Positions 24,303 through 32,772 are shown, numbered from the stretch's first letter. The stretch: 52,355 nt of DNA from Patescibacteria group bacterium (GCA_028714475.1 JAQTNC010000004.1:31584-83938), one strand, 5' to 3'. Notes: a model not told the origin generated them from the letters alone. A program made the numbers and translations.

Positions 24303-26936
24303 CTAGTTATCCAAACGAATCACCGGGGCGCTGCTGACCACGCCGGTAATTGCCGGAAGCGTTGTGTCGCAAACCCCATTACTAGACATGGTCGCCGTCC
24401 CTTCATAGACGGTCTTACCCGCCGGCACGGCAGATGTATTAATCCAGGTAGCGGCGGTTGAGGTGAACATGGTGACGGTGTTGTTGCAGTTCGCGTTACA
24501 GCCCATGGCAACGTAATAGTTCCCCGGGGGGAGCGCTACGCCGTCGACGACCACGGAATTCACGCCTGCCGTTGGTGTGTCGGTTACGTCAATGAGTTTT
24601 GACGTTCCGTCTTCCGTGTACACGCAAATCCGGTAGGATCCCGCCGTGGAAACCGATCCCACGTTATAGGTCAACTGGTTTACGGTCATGCTGTAAGGGA
24701 CGTTGAACAGGGCTACTTTATAGACAGTGCGCGAACTCAACGACACTGCGGCAACAGCTCCCGTCGCCATCACTGGCCTTGTCACCACTGTCGTCATGGT
24801 GGTGCCGCCGGCTGTCGCGGCCCAAGTGAGGGTTCCCGAGCCGTTATTCGTCAAAACCGTGCTGGCCACCCCTTGAGAAGCGGGCCAGGAATAGGTGACG
24901 TTGTTCACCTTGATCAGGTTGCCGGTGGAGTTGATCTGGAACTTGTCGCCATCGCCGACGGTGAGGAGCGAGGCCGGAGTGGTGTCGCCGATGCCGATGT
25001 AGCCCGTACCGTAGTCGATCAGCAATTCCACCCTGATTGTTGGTGAGCCCCCTGTAACGCCAGACTGATCCGTTCTGTGTCCAATCCTTATCTGGGCATC
25101 GTTTCCAGCTAAAAGCATGCCCTCAAGCCCAGGGTATTTAACAAGTCCAACCCTACCGCCAGCTGCTGTGCGATTGTCATCGACTACTATGCCATAGCCC
25201 TCACCATTTATAGAAATCACCCCTCCCTCAACCCTTAATTTAGCGTCAGAAGTCATCGTCCCAATGCTGACGTCGCCGTCCGCGGCGATGTACACCCGTT
25301 CGGTGTTATCGGTGAAAAGCGACAGGGGCGCGGCGTTGTAGGTGCCGACGGAGAACTTGGTCATCTGCCCTCCTTGCCCAAGCAGGATGCCGAGGCCGGC
25401 GTCGCTCGTGGCGTCGTTCAGGTAGTTGTCGCTGGCGAAGGATGGCGAGTGCGTCATGAGGGCGAAGAAGTTGTTGGGGTAGGTGCCGCTGGAGACGATG
25501 ACTTGCGAGCGCCCGGCGCTATGGGTGTTGGCGAACATCCCCTGGACGTTGCCCGGGCCAGTCGTGTTGTCGTTCACGCTCATCAGGCCGCCCGAGGTCA
25601 CCTGGAACTTGTCGCCACTGCCGACGGTGAAGAGCGAGGCCGGGGTGGTGTCGCCGATGCCGACGTTGCCCGTATTTTTTAACGTCATCAAAGAACTATA
25701 TCCACCTGAATTTCTATACCCAAATTCGATGGTGCTTGCCGGGCTTACGGTCGCACCGCCGCTAACCATGTAAATATCACCTGGATAATCAGGATTGGTT
25801 TCTCCATAAAATTGCACCGAGGCGCCTTTCGTGAACGCTGTGCCGGCAACCAGGTAAAGGCTGTTGTCATCCCTATTGGTGGAAAGGGTCATACCGGACG
25901 AACCCCCAGAAGATAGGCGCAGGTTCCCATACATGTCTAGTTTCACTGTCGCATCACCCGCCGCTGGATTTGGCGTCCCGATGCCAATGGCGCCGGTAGT
26001 GTCAATAACGAGCTTATCGCTATATGTTGTTCCATCGTATGATGAGATATACAGCTTCGTATTGTCTACTGCAAAATTATATCCGCTTGCCTGCCCTCCT
26101 TTTCGCAAGAAGAAGTTGGCAGTAACACCAGTAGGAGACTCTACGTGCAAGTCAGCCTTTGGCACCGCCGTCCCGATGCTGAGGCGCTTGTCGGTGTTGT
26201 CCCAGTAGAATTTCGTGGCGTCGGCGGAGAGAGCGGAGGACGACGTCCAGAAGGTGACGCCGCCCGTGGCGCCGGAGCCCGTGACCGTGCCGCTGCCACC
26301 GGCGGCCCAAGTGAGGGTGCCAGAGCCGTTGTTTGTCAGAACCGTGCTGGCCGCTCCTTGGGTGGCAGGCCAGGAATAAGTGATGTTGTTCAGCTTTATC
26401 AGATTGCCGGAGGAGTCGACCTGGAAGAGATCGCCGGAGCCGACGGTAAAGAGCGAGGCCGGGGTGGTGTCGCCGATGCCGACGTTGCCGTTCAAAACCG
26501 TATAGCCGATTCCGCTGGGCGTCAGGGTTACGTTTTGATTGGTGCCGCCGGCGGTGAACGTCAACGCCCCCGTGCCGGTAATGGAGCCGGTGGATGTTCC
26601 CGTTCCGCCATTCCCGACCGGGAGGGTCCCCGACACCCCGGTGGCTAAAGCGACTTGAGCCCAAGCTGGGTTGTTGCTCGTGCCGGTGTTGGAGAGATAT
26701 CTCGTCGCCGTGGCGTCTTTCGGCAAGGCCAAAAGGGTATCGGCGGCCGACCCATAAAGAAGGTCGCCCTGAACAACGCCACCCGAAGATTCGGTGAAAT
26801 TGTGTCCGGGGTCTGGGGCCGTTGCCGTGACGATGGTCACGACGGAAAACACGATTCCCGCCAGCAAAAGAACGCCAAGAATGATGTGGCGATAATCCTT
26901 TTGTTTCACTTCCGCTGAGTTTTTCCTCGCCATCAT
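24303..26936 (-). CDS. Very large tail-fibre-like secreted adhesin, mosaic
   Basis: The ATG at 26936 (877 aa, MMARKNSAEVKQ) is preferred because a signal anchor follows at once (IILGVLLLAGIVFSVVTIV). The 70 extra residues in the ORF track are Arg-rich and start inside the next gene. The body is Gly/Thr/Ser-rich beta-repeat sequence of phage-fibre type, and GIGDTTPASL(F/L)TVG occurs three times. A ~180-base segment near 24820-24990 recurs at about 26305-26485. GC drops visibly around 25030-25230 and 25680-26150, suggesting module exchange. The C-terminal ~170 residues form a separate domain (YRICVYTEDGTSKL). Probable adhesin; binding target unknown. Confidence 0.75.
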   Translation of the reverse strand: MMARKNSAEVKQKDYRHIILGVLLLAGIVFSVVTIVTATAPDPGHNFTESSGGVVQGDLLYGSAADTLLALPKDATATRYLSNTGTSNNPAWAQVALATGVSGTLPVGNGGTGTSTGSITGTGALTFTAGGTNQNVTLTPSGIGYTVLNGNVGIGDTTPASLFTVGSGDLFQVDSSGNLIKLNNITYSWPATQGAASTVLTNNGSGTLTWAAGGSGTVTGSGATGGVTFWTSSSALSADATKFYWDNTDKRLSIGTAVPKADLHVESPTGVTANFFLRKGGQASGYNFAVDNTKLYISSYDGTTYSDKLVIDTTGAIGIGTPNPAAGDATVKLDMYGNLRLSSGGSSGMTLSTNRDDNSLYLVAGTAFTKGASVQFYGETNPDYPGDIYMVSGGATVSPASTIEFGYRNSGGYSSLMTLKNTGNVGIGDTTPASLFTVGSGDKFQVTSGGLMSVNDNTTGPGNVQGMFANTHSAGRSQVIVSSGTYPNNFFALMTHSPSFASDNYLNDATSDAGLGILLGQGGQMTKFSVGTYNAAPLSLFTDNTERVYIAADGDVSIGTMTSDAKLRVEGGVISINGEGYGIVVDDNRTAAGGRVGLVKYPGLEGMLLAGNDAQIRIGHRTDQSGVTGGSPTIRVELLIDYGTGYIGIGDTTPASLLTVGDGDKFQINSTGNLIKVNNVTYSWPASQGVASTVLTNNGSGTLTWAATAGGTTMTTVVTRPVMATGAVAAVSLSSRTVYKVALFNVPYSMTVNQLTYNVGSVSTAGSYRICVYTEDGTSKLIDVTDTPTAGVNSVVVDGVALPPGNYYVAMGCNANCNNTVTMFTSTAATWINTSAVPAGKTVYEGTATMSSNGVCDTTLPAITGVVSSAPVIRLDN

Positions 26937-26977
26937 AAGAATTGCTCGGTAAAAACCCACGGCGCCCCTTAGCGCCC

Positions 26978-27025
26978 GTTCGACGCTCGCTGACTCACGT
27001 CGAACCCCCGGACGCGAGTCCGGGG
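26978..27025. repeat. Hairpin cluster between surface genes
   Basis: Two adjoining perfect stems, gttcgacg/cgtcgaac (26978-27005) and ccccggac/gtccgggg (27006-27025), lie in the 109-base gap. They have no T-run, so they look more like palindromic repeats than a terminator. Confidence 0.6.
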
Positions 27026-27045
27026 ATTCTTCGTTTTTTTCAAAA

Positions 27046-28248
27046 TTATTTCTTTGCCGGCGGAACCTTGATTTTCTGTCCCGGTTGAAGCGCATATGGC
27101 GGCTGCAAATTATTTGCCTTGACCACGAGCTTCCACGACGTGCCAAACCGTTCGGCCAGAGATTTGACGTCCTCGCCGGATTCGCCGGATTTTATTTCAT
27201 ACTCAACCCAGTTTTTCTTGATCCAGTTTTTGCGTCTTCGTGAGAGCCAGCAAAGAACCAAGATAATCGCGATGAGCAGAAGAACGGCGCCCTCTATCGC
27301 CATTCCGGCGGTTGTCGGGGTGCTGAAAAACCAAACCATTGGCCCCTCGAGCAGGGTGAGATTCTTGCCGCTTTTTACCCCAACGCCCGCCTCGGGATTT
27401 CCGTCGTATTCCACGGTAAACACCGAGCGATACCAGCCGCCCCAGAACGGTTTTTTGAGCTCAAAATTCCAGTCCGAGGTGTCGCCTCGCAGAATCGGGT
27501 ACTGTCCGCCGTGCGTGATGAGGGTCGAGCCAAAGAAATATTTCGTCACCACCCGCACATCCGCGTCGATGGAGACGTTGCCGAGATTCTTAACCTTTGG
27601 CTGAAGCAGAAAACCGCCGTCGTTTCGCGGCGTCACGACGAAGCCGGCAATCTCCAGTTTTCTCTCAAGCTCTCCCGGGATGGTGATGGCTACCCGCAGC
27701 CCCGTGCGGAAGGACAGGCTGACGCCGCTTTTGTTGTCGGGTTTCTCCACCTTCTCCTGCGTGATAATACAGCCGTTATGCTCGCCAACGCTGGCATTTC
27801 CAGGAACGGCGATCGTAAAGGGGACGACCTCGTTTGTTCCCGAATCAAGCGTCACCTCCGATTTTGCCAGGGTAATCCACGCGCCGACGTCGTCTTTCGT
27901 TTCAGCAAGCTGTTCGCAGGCGAAAGCGCCGTCCGTGGCCGGAGTTGAATCAACCGCGTACACCAGTATTGTTTTTCGGGCGGTGGAATTATTGACTACC
28001 AGCACCCCTTCTTCTTTGATGTCGCCCGGATTAAGCGTGTGAACGAAGATGGATTCGGTGCGCGGGTTGTCTGCTCGCGGGTAAGCCGGCCTGCCGCCGA
28101 AGTCGCCGTACTCAATGGCGGATGCATAGCTGGCAAAAACCGCAAAAAACAACACGGGTAGGCTGATGCCCAGAAACCGCATCGCCTTAATTTTTCCTGC
28201 CCCGCCGAGCCGCAAAGCGGCTGTATTGGGAGTGCTTTGGTTGCGCAT
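27046..28248 (-). CDS. DUF916-like surface protein with transmembrane helix and C-terminal LysM
   Basis: The 400-aa protein has a signal peptide ending ASYASA (an alternative start MRFLGIS would trim 22 residues). An immunoglobulin-like region resembles DUF916/WxL-interacting proteins: FVHTLNPGDIKEEGVLVVNN, then VPFTIAVPGNASVGEHNG. A second beta domain follows. A helix lies near 315-335 (AIEGAVLLLIAIILVLCWL) and is followed by RRRKNWIKKNW. A LysM domain comes last (SGESGEDVKSLAERFGTSWK). If the helix crosses the membrane in the usual way, the LysM would face the cytoplasm, which is unexpected. It follows the WxL-like gene by 14 bases. Confidence 0.72.
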   Translation of the reverse strand: MRNQSTPNTAALRLGGAGKIKAMRFLGISLPVLFFAVFASYASAIEYGDFGGRPAYPRADNPRTESIFVHTLNPGDIKEEGVLVVNNSTARKTILVYAVDSTPATDGAFACEQLAETKDDVGAWITLAKSEVTLDSGTNEVVPFTIAVPGNASVGEHNGCIITQEKVEKPDNKSGVSLSFRTGLRVAITIPGELERKLEIAGFVVTPRNDGGFLLQPKVKNLGNVSIDADVRVVTKYFFGSTLITHGGQYPILRGDTSDWNFELKKPFWGGWYRSVFTVEYDGNPEAGVGVKSGKNLTLLEGPMVWFFSTPTTAGMAIEGAVLLLIAIILVLCWLSRRRKNWIKKNWVEYEIKSGESGEDVKSLAERFGTSWKLVVKANNLQPPYALQPGQKIKVPPAKK

Positions 28249-28262
28249 AATTTTCGTAAATT

Positions 28263-29003
28263 TTAGATGGCGGCAATGGTGAGCACCATGCTGATGCTGT
28301 AGTCGCTGGCGGCCGGTTGCTCTAACGGAATCGTTTGGCTGATGGTCGCCCCCTGTAACGTCCAGTTGCCGATGTCATTAGACAGCGCGGCGCCCGTAAG
28401 AATGGTGATGGCATTGGTTACGCCTTCACTAAAGGCGGCTGAAGATCCTTTGGAAACGTTGGTGACAACGCATTGGGAGCATGGGCCTACCGCCAAAGTC
28501 CCAGCCGCAGGATTAACCGTCATCTGGCCGCCCACGGCATCGCCGGCGTCCGCGCCGTCGGTGCAGCCGGAACCCGTTGGGTCGTTAAAGTCAAAAGCCG
28601 TGCCCGCGCTCGTCCAGACAGCCGTGGTGGCTGACGCTGCCAAGGAAACTGCCCAGCCGGTGTCTGACGCATCGGGATTTGCCACGTATATTTGCTCGGT
28701 AGCCGTGCCAAAAGAACCGGTGGCGGTCTGGCAGGCAAAGCTGAAAGTTACCGCGCCCATGGCCATGGTGGGGCTGGGAACGACCGCGTAACCGGCGTCC
28801 ACAATGGTCACCGCGAGCGAGCCGGGGTTAATCGTCTGGGTAAAGGTTGACGACGTCGCCGCCAAAACATCGATGGCGCCTCCTAGCCCCAACGTCATTG
28901 TTAACGCCAGCGTTAACGCAAGAATTACGTTAAATTTATCGAGTATTCTGCGAATCATAGGCATATTCGGTTTATTGTGTGGATTTATTTGTACCTTCGT
29001 CAT
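28263..29003 (-). CDS. Secreted WxL-like surface protein, smaller paralogue
   Basis: The 246-aa protein has a signal peptide (VILALTLALTMTLGLGGAIDVLA). MPMIRRILD at 28964 is an alternative start, because a TATAAT (29002-29007) overlaps the first ATG. The mature part matches the C-terminal half of the 22658 protein: VTFSFACQTATGSFG, DTGWAVSLAASA, FDFNDPT, ISQTIPLEQPAASDYSISM. It is the first gene of the nine-gene run. Resemblance to WxL domains, and the DUF916-like partner next door, support a cell-wall-bound surface role. Confidence 0.62.
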   Translation of the reverse strand: MTKVQINPHNKPNMPMIRRILDKFNVILALTLALTMTLGLGGAIDVLAATSSTFTQTINPGSLAVTIVDAGYAVVPSPTMAMGAVTFSFACQTATGSFGTATEQIYVANPDASDTGWAVSLAASATTAVWTSAGTAFDFNDPTGSGCTDGADAGDAVGGQMTVNPAAGTLAVGPCSQCVVTNVSKGSSAAFSEGVTNAITILTGAALSNDIGNWTLQGATISQTIPLEQPAASDYSISMVLTIAAI

Positions 29004-29228
29004 TATATGATAATTTATCAGAACTATAATGTTATTGTATCAGATTAATGTTCGTCCGCAAACAATAGCCTATTTATTGTTCGTTTTTACCGCCAATCAT
29101 AGCGAAATTTTATTTCTATGGAGCGACTTGTCGGCATTCGGCCACGGCGGTTTTTCCGCCAAATCATCGATTGTTCATCATGGCGAGGCCGAGGACCAAT
29201 TTTGTTGCGTAGGTCTCAAAACAAACGA

Positions 29229-29257
29229 TTGACGAGAGCGGCTCCATTGAGCATAAT
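29229..29257 (+). promoter_or_regulatory. tsaD promoter TTGACG-N17-CATAAT
   Basis: With a start near 29264 and ATG at 29268, the mRNA would be nearly leaderless. Confidence 0.6.
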
Positions 29258-29267
29258 TCAGGCTGAT

Positions 29268-30398
29268 ATGCGCCTGCTCGCCATAGAATCATCCTGCGAC
29301 GATTCGGCCATCGCCTACCTCGACGTTAACCGTCGGGGGATTCGGCGCTTGGAGCACGTTGTCGCGAGCCAGGCCATTCACGCCAAGTACGGCGGGGTGG
29401 TGCCGGAGGTGGCGGCGCGTGAGCACGCGACGACCATGCCGTTTCTGCTCGATGCCATCGCCGAGAAGGTCATTGGTTCTACGGATGGGCGGCGTTTGGG
29501 GCGGGTCGTGGACGTGGTCGCGGCGACGCGCGGGCCGGGGCTCATCACCTCGCTTAAGGTCGGGCTCGACACGGCCAAGGCGCTCACGGCGGCTTGGAAC
29601 AAGAAATTCATCGGCGTCAATCACATCGCGGGGCATATCTACTCGAATTGGTTGCCCGGCGCGGCGCTTGATCGCGCTTATGATAAACAATACCCCCTGA
29701 GCGAAGCGGAGCGGAGTCGAAGGGGTTCCAACGGCGCATCGGTTAAGGGCTTGTTTCCGGCCCTGGTTCTCGTCGTTTCCGGCGGACACACCGAATTGTT
29801 GCTGATGCGCGGCCACGGAAAATTCAAGCTTCTTGGCGCGACGCTCGATGACGCGGCGGGGGAGGCGTTCGATAAGACCGCCAAGCTCATGGGGCTTGGC
29901 TACCCTGGCGGGCCGCAGTTGTCGAAGCTCGCGGCGGCCGGAAATCCCAAGGTTTATGATTTCCCGCGACCGTTGCTCCATGAAAAGAACGACGCATTTT
30001 CGTTCGCTGGTCTGAAGACGTCGGTGCGGTATTTCCTGCGCGAACATGAGGAGCAACTTACGGACGAAAAATTCCGCGCTGACGTTGCCGCCTCGACCGA
30101 ACAGGCCATCGTGGACGTGCTTAAGAAAAAAACTGTCCGCGCCGCCGAGCGGCTGGGCGTGAAGACAATCCTGCTGGCTGGCGGCGTGGCCGCGAATAGC
30201 AAACTACGGACCGAGTTGGGCGAACTGCTGGCTGAGCGTTTGCCGAAGGCGCGTCTCGTCCTGCCGCCGCTCAAGTATTGCACCGACAACGCCGCGATGA
30301 TCGCCGTCGCCGCCTATTTCCGTGCCGAAACCGGCCATTTCGACGACTGGCGACGAGCTGATGCGGATGCGGGGTGGGAGTTGGGGAGGAGTAGTTAG
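29268..30398 (+). CDS. tsaD: tRNA N6-threonylcarbamoyladenosine (t6A) transferase subunit TsaD
   Basis: TsaD transfers the threonylcarbamoyl group to A37 of ANN-decoding tRNAs. The 376-aa form starts at MRLLAIESSCDDS; the ORF's 50 extra N-terminal residues overlap the promoter. Motifs are IHAKYGGVVPEVAAREH, metal-binding VNHIAGHIYSN (His 119 and 123), FPALVLVVSGGHTEL, DDAAGEAFDKTAKLMGLGYPGGP and LAGGVAANSKLR. Residues about 143-153 (PLSEAERSRRG) are encoded by an in-frame copy of the intergenic CCCTGAGC/GTCGAAGGG repeat. tsaE follows 142 bases downstream. Confidence 0.97.
   Translation: MRLLAIESSCDDSAIAYLDVNRRGIRRLEHVVASQAIHAKYGGVVPEVAAREHATTMPFLLDAIAEKVIGSTDGRRLGRVVDVVAATRGPGLITSLKVGLDTAKALTAAWNKKFIGVNHIAGHIYSNWLPGAALDRAYDKQYPLSEAERSRRGSNGASVKGLFPALVLVVSGGHTELLLMRGHGKFKLLGATLDDAAGEAFDKTAKLMGLGYPGGPQLSKLAAAGNPKVYDFPRPLLHEKNDAFSFAGLKTSVRYFLREHEEQLTDEKFRADVAASTEQAIVDVLKKKTVRAAERLGVKTILLAGGVAANSKLRTELGELLAERLPKARLVLPPLKYCTDNAAMIAVAAYFRAETGHFDDWRRADADAGWELGRSS
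29694..29725. repeat. CCCTGAGC/GTCGAAGGG repeat inside tsaD
   Basis: A 32-base repeat copy lies in frame in tsaD, between the metal-binding helix and the next strand, with no stop codon. It matches the ends of the intergenic copies at 31, 15757 and 37827. Confidence 0.75.
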
Positions 30399-30438
30399 CA
30401 AACTAATCGTTTGAAAATAAAATCTAATACGCAACACC

Positions 30439-30513
30439 ATTCCCGCGAAAGCGGGAATCCAGAAGCCAAAAATAGCACATAATTTCTGGATCCCCCCGCA
30501 GTACTGCGGGGGG
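30439..30513. repeat. ATTCCC(N8)GGGAAT repeat plus second palindrome
   Basis: attcccgcgaaagcgggaat (30439-30458) has the form of the neisserial dRS3 repeat. The words ggaatccagaa and ttctggat are inverted around a short spacer, and ccccccgcagtactgcgggggg (30492-30513) closes the block. It fills most of the tsaD-tsaE gap. Similar words occur at 31424, 38014 and 38613. Confidence 0.7.
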
Positions 30514-30540
30514 ATGGTAAACAAGGGCACCGTTGATTAT

Positions 30541-30984
30541 ATGACCCATGTTACCGTCAAAACCCTAAAAGATCTCGACCGTTTCGCCGCGCTCTTTGCC
30601 AAGACGCTGCGCGGCGGTGATGTTGTTGGTCTCATCGGCGACCTCGGCGCCGGCAAGACGACTTTTGTTCAGCGGTTGTCGGCGGCTCTTGGCATAAAGA
30701 AACCCGTGCGCAGCCCGACTTTCATCTTGATGCAATTGTTCAATCTGCCAGTAGCAACGGCGAAAAAAGTGCGCTTCCGCCAGGTTTGCCATATTGATGC
30801 CTACCGTTTGGAAAAGGAGTCAGAACTCATGGCCATCGGCTTCGCGGATTACGCCGGCGCGCCGGACACGGTGACGCTCGTCGAGTGGGCGGAAAAGATG
30901 CCAGGCGTGAACCGCTTTGGACGGTATAGGGAAATCAGGATTTCGTTCGGCAAGAAAGGGGAGAGGGTTTTTGAGGAGGAGTAG
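30541..30984 (+). CDS. tsaE: t6A biosynthesis ATPase TsaE
   Basis: P-loop ATPase that supports turnover of the TsaB/TsaD complex. The 147-aa form from MTHVTVK is favoured over the ORF start 27 bases upstream. Walker A is GDLGAGKTT (33-41). Family motifs are VRSPTFIL, HIDAYRLEKESEL and VTLVEWAEKM. A small insertion (LPVATAKKVRFRQ) lies before the HIDAYR motif. tsaB and tsaC are not in the window. Confidence 0.95.
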   Translation: MTHVTVKTLKDLDRFAALFAKTLRGGDVVGLIGDLGAGKTTFVQRLSAALGIKKPVRSPTFILMQLFNLPVATAKKVRFRQVCHIDAYRLEKESELMAIGFADYAGAPDTVTLVEWAEKMPGVNRFGRYREIRISFGKKGERVFEEE

Positions 30985-30992
30985 GGGCGTGT

Positions 30993-31338
30993 GTGGCCGC
31001 GCCACGCGTATCCCAGCGTTTATCTAGTGGAGGCCCCGTAAAGAAGATTGCTCCGCAATCTTCCACGGGGCACGTAAAAATCCCAGACGAGCTGGGATTT
31101 TTACGTGGCCGCGCCACGTGAAGCCCGTGCGGAGCGAAGTCCCGTAAAGCCGCCTTCGCCTATCGGCATCAGGCGGCCACGGGACACGTAAAAAGCCCGT
31201 GACTGTGCACGGGCTTTTTACGTGGCTGCGCCACGTGGACACCGGCGTTCGTTTTGGGAAAGTCCCGTAAAGGAATCCTGCTTCGCAGGATTCCCACGGG
31301 ACACGTAAAGACACCGGACGAGCCGGTGTCTTTACGTG
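30993..31338. repeat. Three-unit tandem array of covarying hairpins next to tRNA-Arg
   Basis: Three units of 112-117 bases each contain hairpin C (acgtggc/gccacgt at 31103 and 31220, shorter at 30993) and a unit-specific word X. Hairpin B follows (CCCGTAAA-Y-Y'-CCACGGG at 31034-31070, 31139-31185, 31262-31302), then hairpin A (CACGTAAA-X-X'-TTTACGTG at 31071-31107, 31185-31224, 31302-31338). X is atcccag, agcccgtg or gacaccgg. It appears twice directly and once inverted in its own unit, so stems differ between units but pair perfectly. The last A hairpin overlaps the tRNA CCA end. Confidence 0.8.
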
Positions 31339-31411
31339 GTGCGGGCAGAGGGAATCGAACCCCCATCACTGGTTCCGAAGACCAGCACTCTATCCGTTGA
31401 GCTATGCCCGC
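31337..31411 (-). tRNA. tRNA-Arg (anticodon UCG)
   Basis: A full cloverleaf on the minus strand with encoded CCA: acceptor GCGGGCA/TGCCCGC, anticodon stem CTGGT/ACCAG with loop CTTCGGA (anticodon TCG, 31376-31378), and T arm GGGGG-TTCGATT-CCCTC. It reads CGA. The hairpin array lies immediately downstream, its first A hairpin acting as the likely terminator. Confidence 0.95.
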
Positions 31412-31423
31412 GTGATTTTCTGG

Positions 31424-31442
31424 ATTCCGGCCTTCGCCGGAA
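31424..31442. repeat. ATTCCGGCCTTCGCCGGAA palindrome
   Basis: Diverged relative of the attcccgc/gcgggaat repeat, followed by a CCCTCGACAGGCTCGGGG-type word (31456-31473). No gene in 31412-31555. Confidence 0.55.
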
Positions 31443-31555
31443 CGACGGCCATTGCCCCTCGACAGGCTCGGGGCAGAACACGCTTTTGATACAACAGCGG
31501 CGGGACTGTCGCCCCGCCGCCTCAAATTATCAGTTTCGTTGGCGTCGCGCAACCG

Positions 31556-32671
31556 TCAGCGGCGACGGCCGCCATTGGGCTTGGCACCCTCGTCGCCGAG
31601 CAGTCGTTCGTTGCCGACGAGATACTGCAGGGCCACGTCGCGCTCGACCTCGCCTTGGGCGATGAGTCGGGTCAAGTCCTGCGCGAGCGTCGTCATGCCT
31701 TCGCCAGCCGATGTCTGCAATACGTTCTTGATCTGCGCCACTTCGTTCTCGCGGATGAGGTTGGCGACCGCGGAATTATTGATGAGAATCTCGCGCGCCG
31801 CGATGCGTCCGCCGCCGACCTGCGGAAGCAGCTGCTGGGAGATGACCGCCCGGAGTGATAGCGCCAACTGCGACCGAACCTGGTTCTGCTGGTGCGGCGG
31901 CATGGCGTCAATGATGCGGTCGATGGTCTGCGAGGCGCTGTAGGTATGCAAGGTGGCGAACACCAAGTGACCGGTCTCGGCGATGGTCAGCGTCGTGGCG
32001 ATGGTTTCCGGGTCGCGCATCTCGCCGACCATGACCACATCCGGGTCTTGGCGCAGGATGTGCTTTAAGCCCTCGGAGAAAAGCAGGAAATCCTGGCCGA
32101 GCTGGCGCTGGCGGATGACCGCCTTGTCCGCATCGAACAGGAACTCGATCGGATCTTCCAAAGTGATGATGTTGACCCGCTCAAGGTTGTTGATGCGACC
32201 AATCATCGCCGCGAGCGTCGTGGACTTGCCGGAACCGGTGGGACCGGTGACGAGCACCAAGCCATGCGGATATTCAGTCATGCCTTGTACCACCGGCGGC
32301 AACATCAGTTCGTCCATCGTCGGGATTTTTGAAGGGATGGTGCGGGCGACCAGGCTGACATTGGTCTTCTCCCAATGCAGGTTGACGCGAAAACGCTGGC
32401 CGGACGGGCTTTGGTGAGCGATGTCGAGCTCCTTGTTGTCGATGAACCGTTGGCGTTCGTTGTCGGAGCAGATGGAGTATGACAAAGCCTCGCAATCCTC
32501 GCGGGTGAGCGGCTGGATGCCCTCGATCGGCTCGATGATGCCGGCGATGCGGAGGAGCGGCGGCTTGCCGACGACCAGGTGGATGTCGGACGCGTGCCGT
32601 TCGACGGCGGTATCGAACAGGTGATCCATGGCCTGCAGGGCCTTTTCCTTGTTGGAGGGGGTGGCGGTCAT
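31556..32671 (-). CDS. pilT: Type IV pilus retraction ATPase PilT
   Basis: Hexameric ATPase that depolymerises type IV pili for twitching and DNA uptake. The 371-aa protein has the PilT N-domain motif HASDIHLVVGKPPLLRIAG and Walker A GPTGSGKST (143-151). The Asp box is TLEDPIEF, Walker B DPDVVMVGEMRDPET, and the His box LHTYSASQTIDRIID with Tyr where Asn is usual. The C-terminus ends in a Gly/Arg-rich tail. A TAAAAT box (32680-32685) is 9 bases upstream of the ATG. pilB lies 18 kb away. Confidence 0.94.
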   Translation of the reverse strand: MTATPSNKEKALQAMDHLFDTAVERHASDIHLVVGKPPLLRIAGIIEPIEGIQPLTREDCEALSYSICSDNERQRFIDNKELDIAHQSPSGQRFRVNLHWEKTNVSLVARTIPSKIPTMDELMLPPVVQGMTEYPHGLVLVTGPTGSGKSTTLAAMIGRINNLERVNIITLEDPIEFLFDADKAVIRQRQLGQDFLLFSEGLKHILRQDPDVVMVGEMRDPETIATTLTIAETGHLVFATLHTYSASQTIDRIIDAMPPHQQNQVRSQLALSLRAVISQQLLPQVGGGRIAAREILINNSAVANLIRENEVAQIKNVLQTSAGEGMTTLAQDLTRLIAQGEVERDVALQYLVGNERLLGDEGAKPNGGRRR

Positions 32672-32679
32672 ATAATAAT

Positions 32680-32685
32680 ATTTTA
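32680..32685 (-). promoter_or_regulatory. -10 box TAAAAT of pilT
   Basis: Spacing to ATG 32671 implies a leaderless or near-leaderless mRNA; no SD site. Confidence 0.45.
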
Positions 32686-32740
32686 CCGCATTTTCGCGTC
32701 CTTTGCCACAAGCGACTCAATCGGCCTTAAACGGCCTAAC

Positions 32741-32772
32741 CAAAACCGTCCCCACAGAATTGCTGGGGCGGC
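32741..32772 (-). terminator. Terminator of the rpmF-nusB-rnc operon
   Basis: CCGCCCCA...TGGGGACGG stem followed by TTTTGGTT on the minus strand. A second palindrome gcccgcc/ggcgggc lies at 32793-32809. Confidence 0.7.

Noticed and set aside
30993-31338. CRISPR array
   Set aside because: Units are regular, but the variable parts are self-complementary hairpin stems with internal copies, not spacers, and no cas gene is present.
30935-31552. Small minus-strand ORFs with repeated FTCPV/WRSHVKSP peptides
   Set aside because: They are translations of the hairpin array and the tRNA-Arg gene; the repetition comes from DNA structure, not protein.
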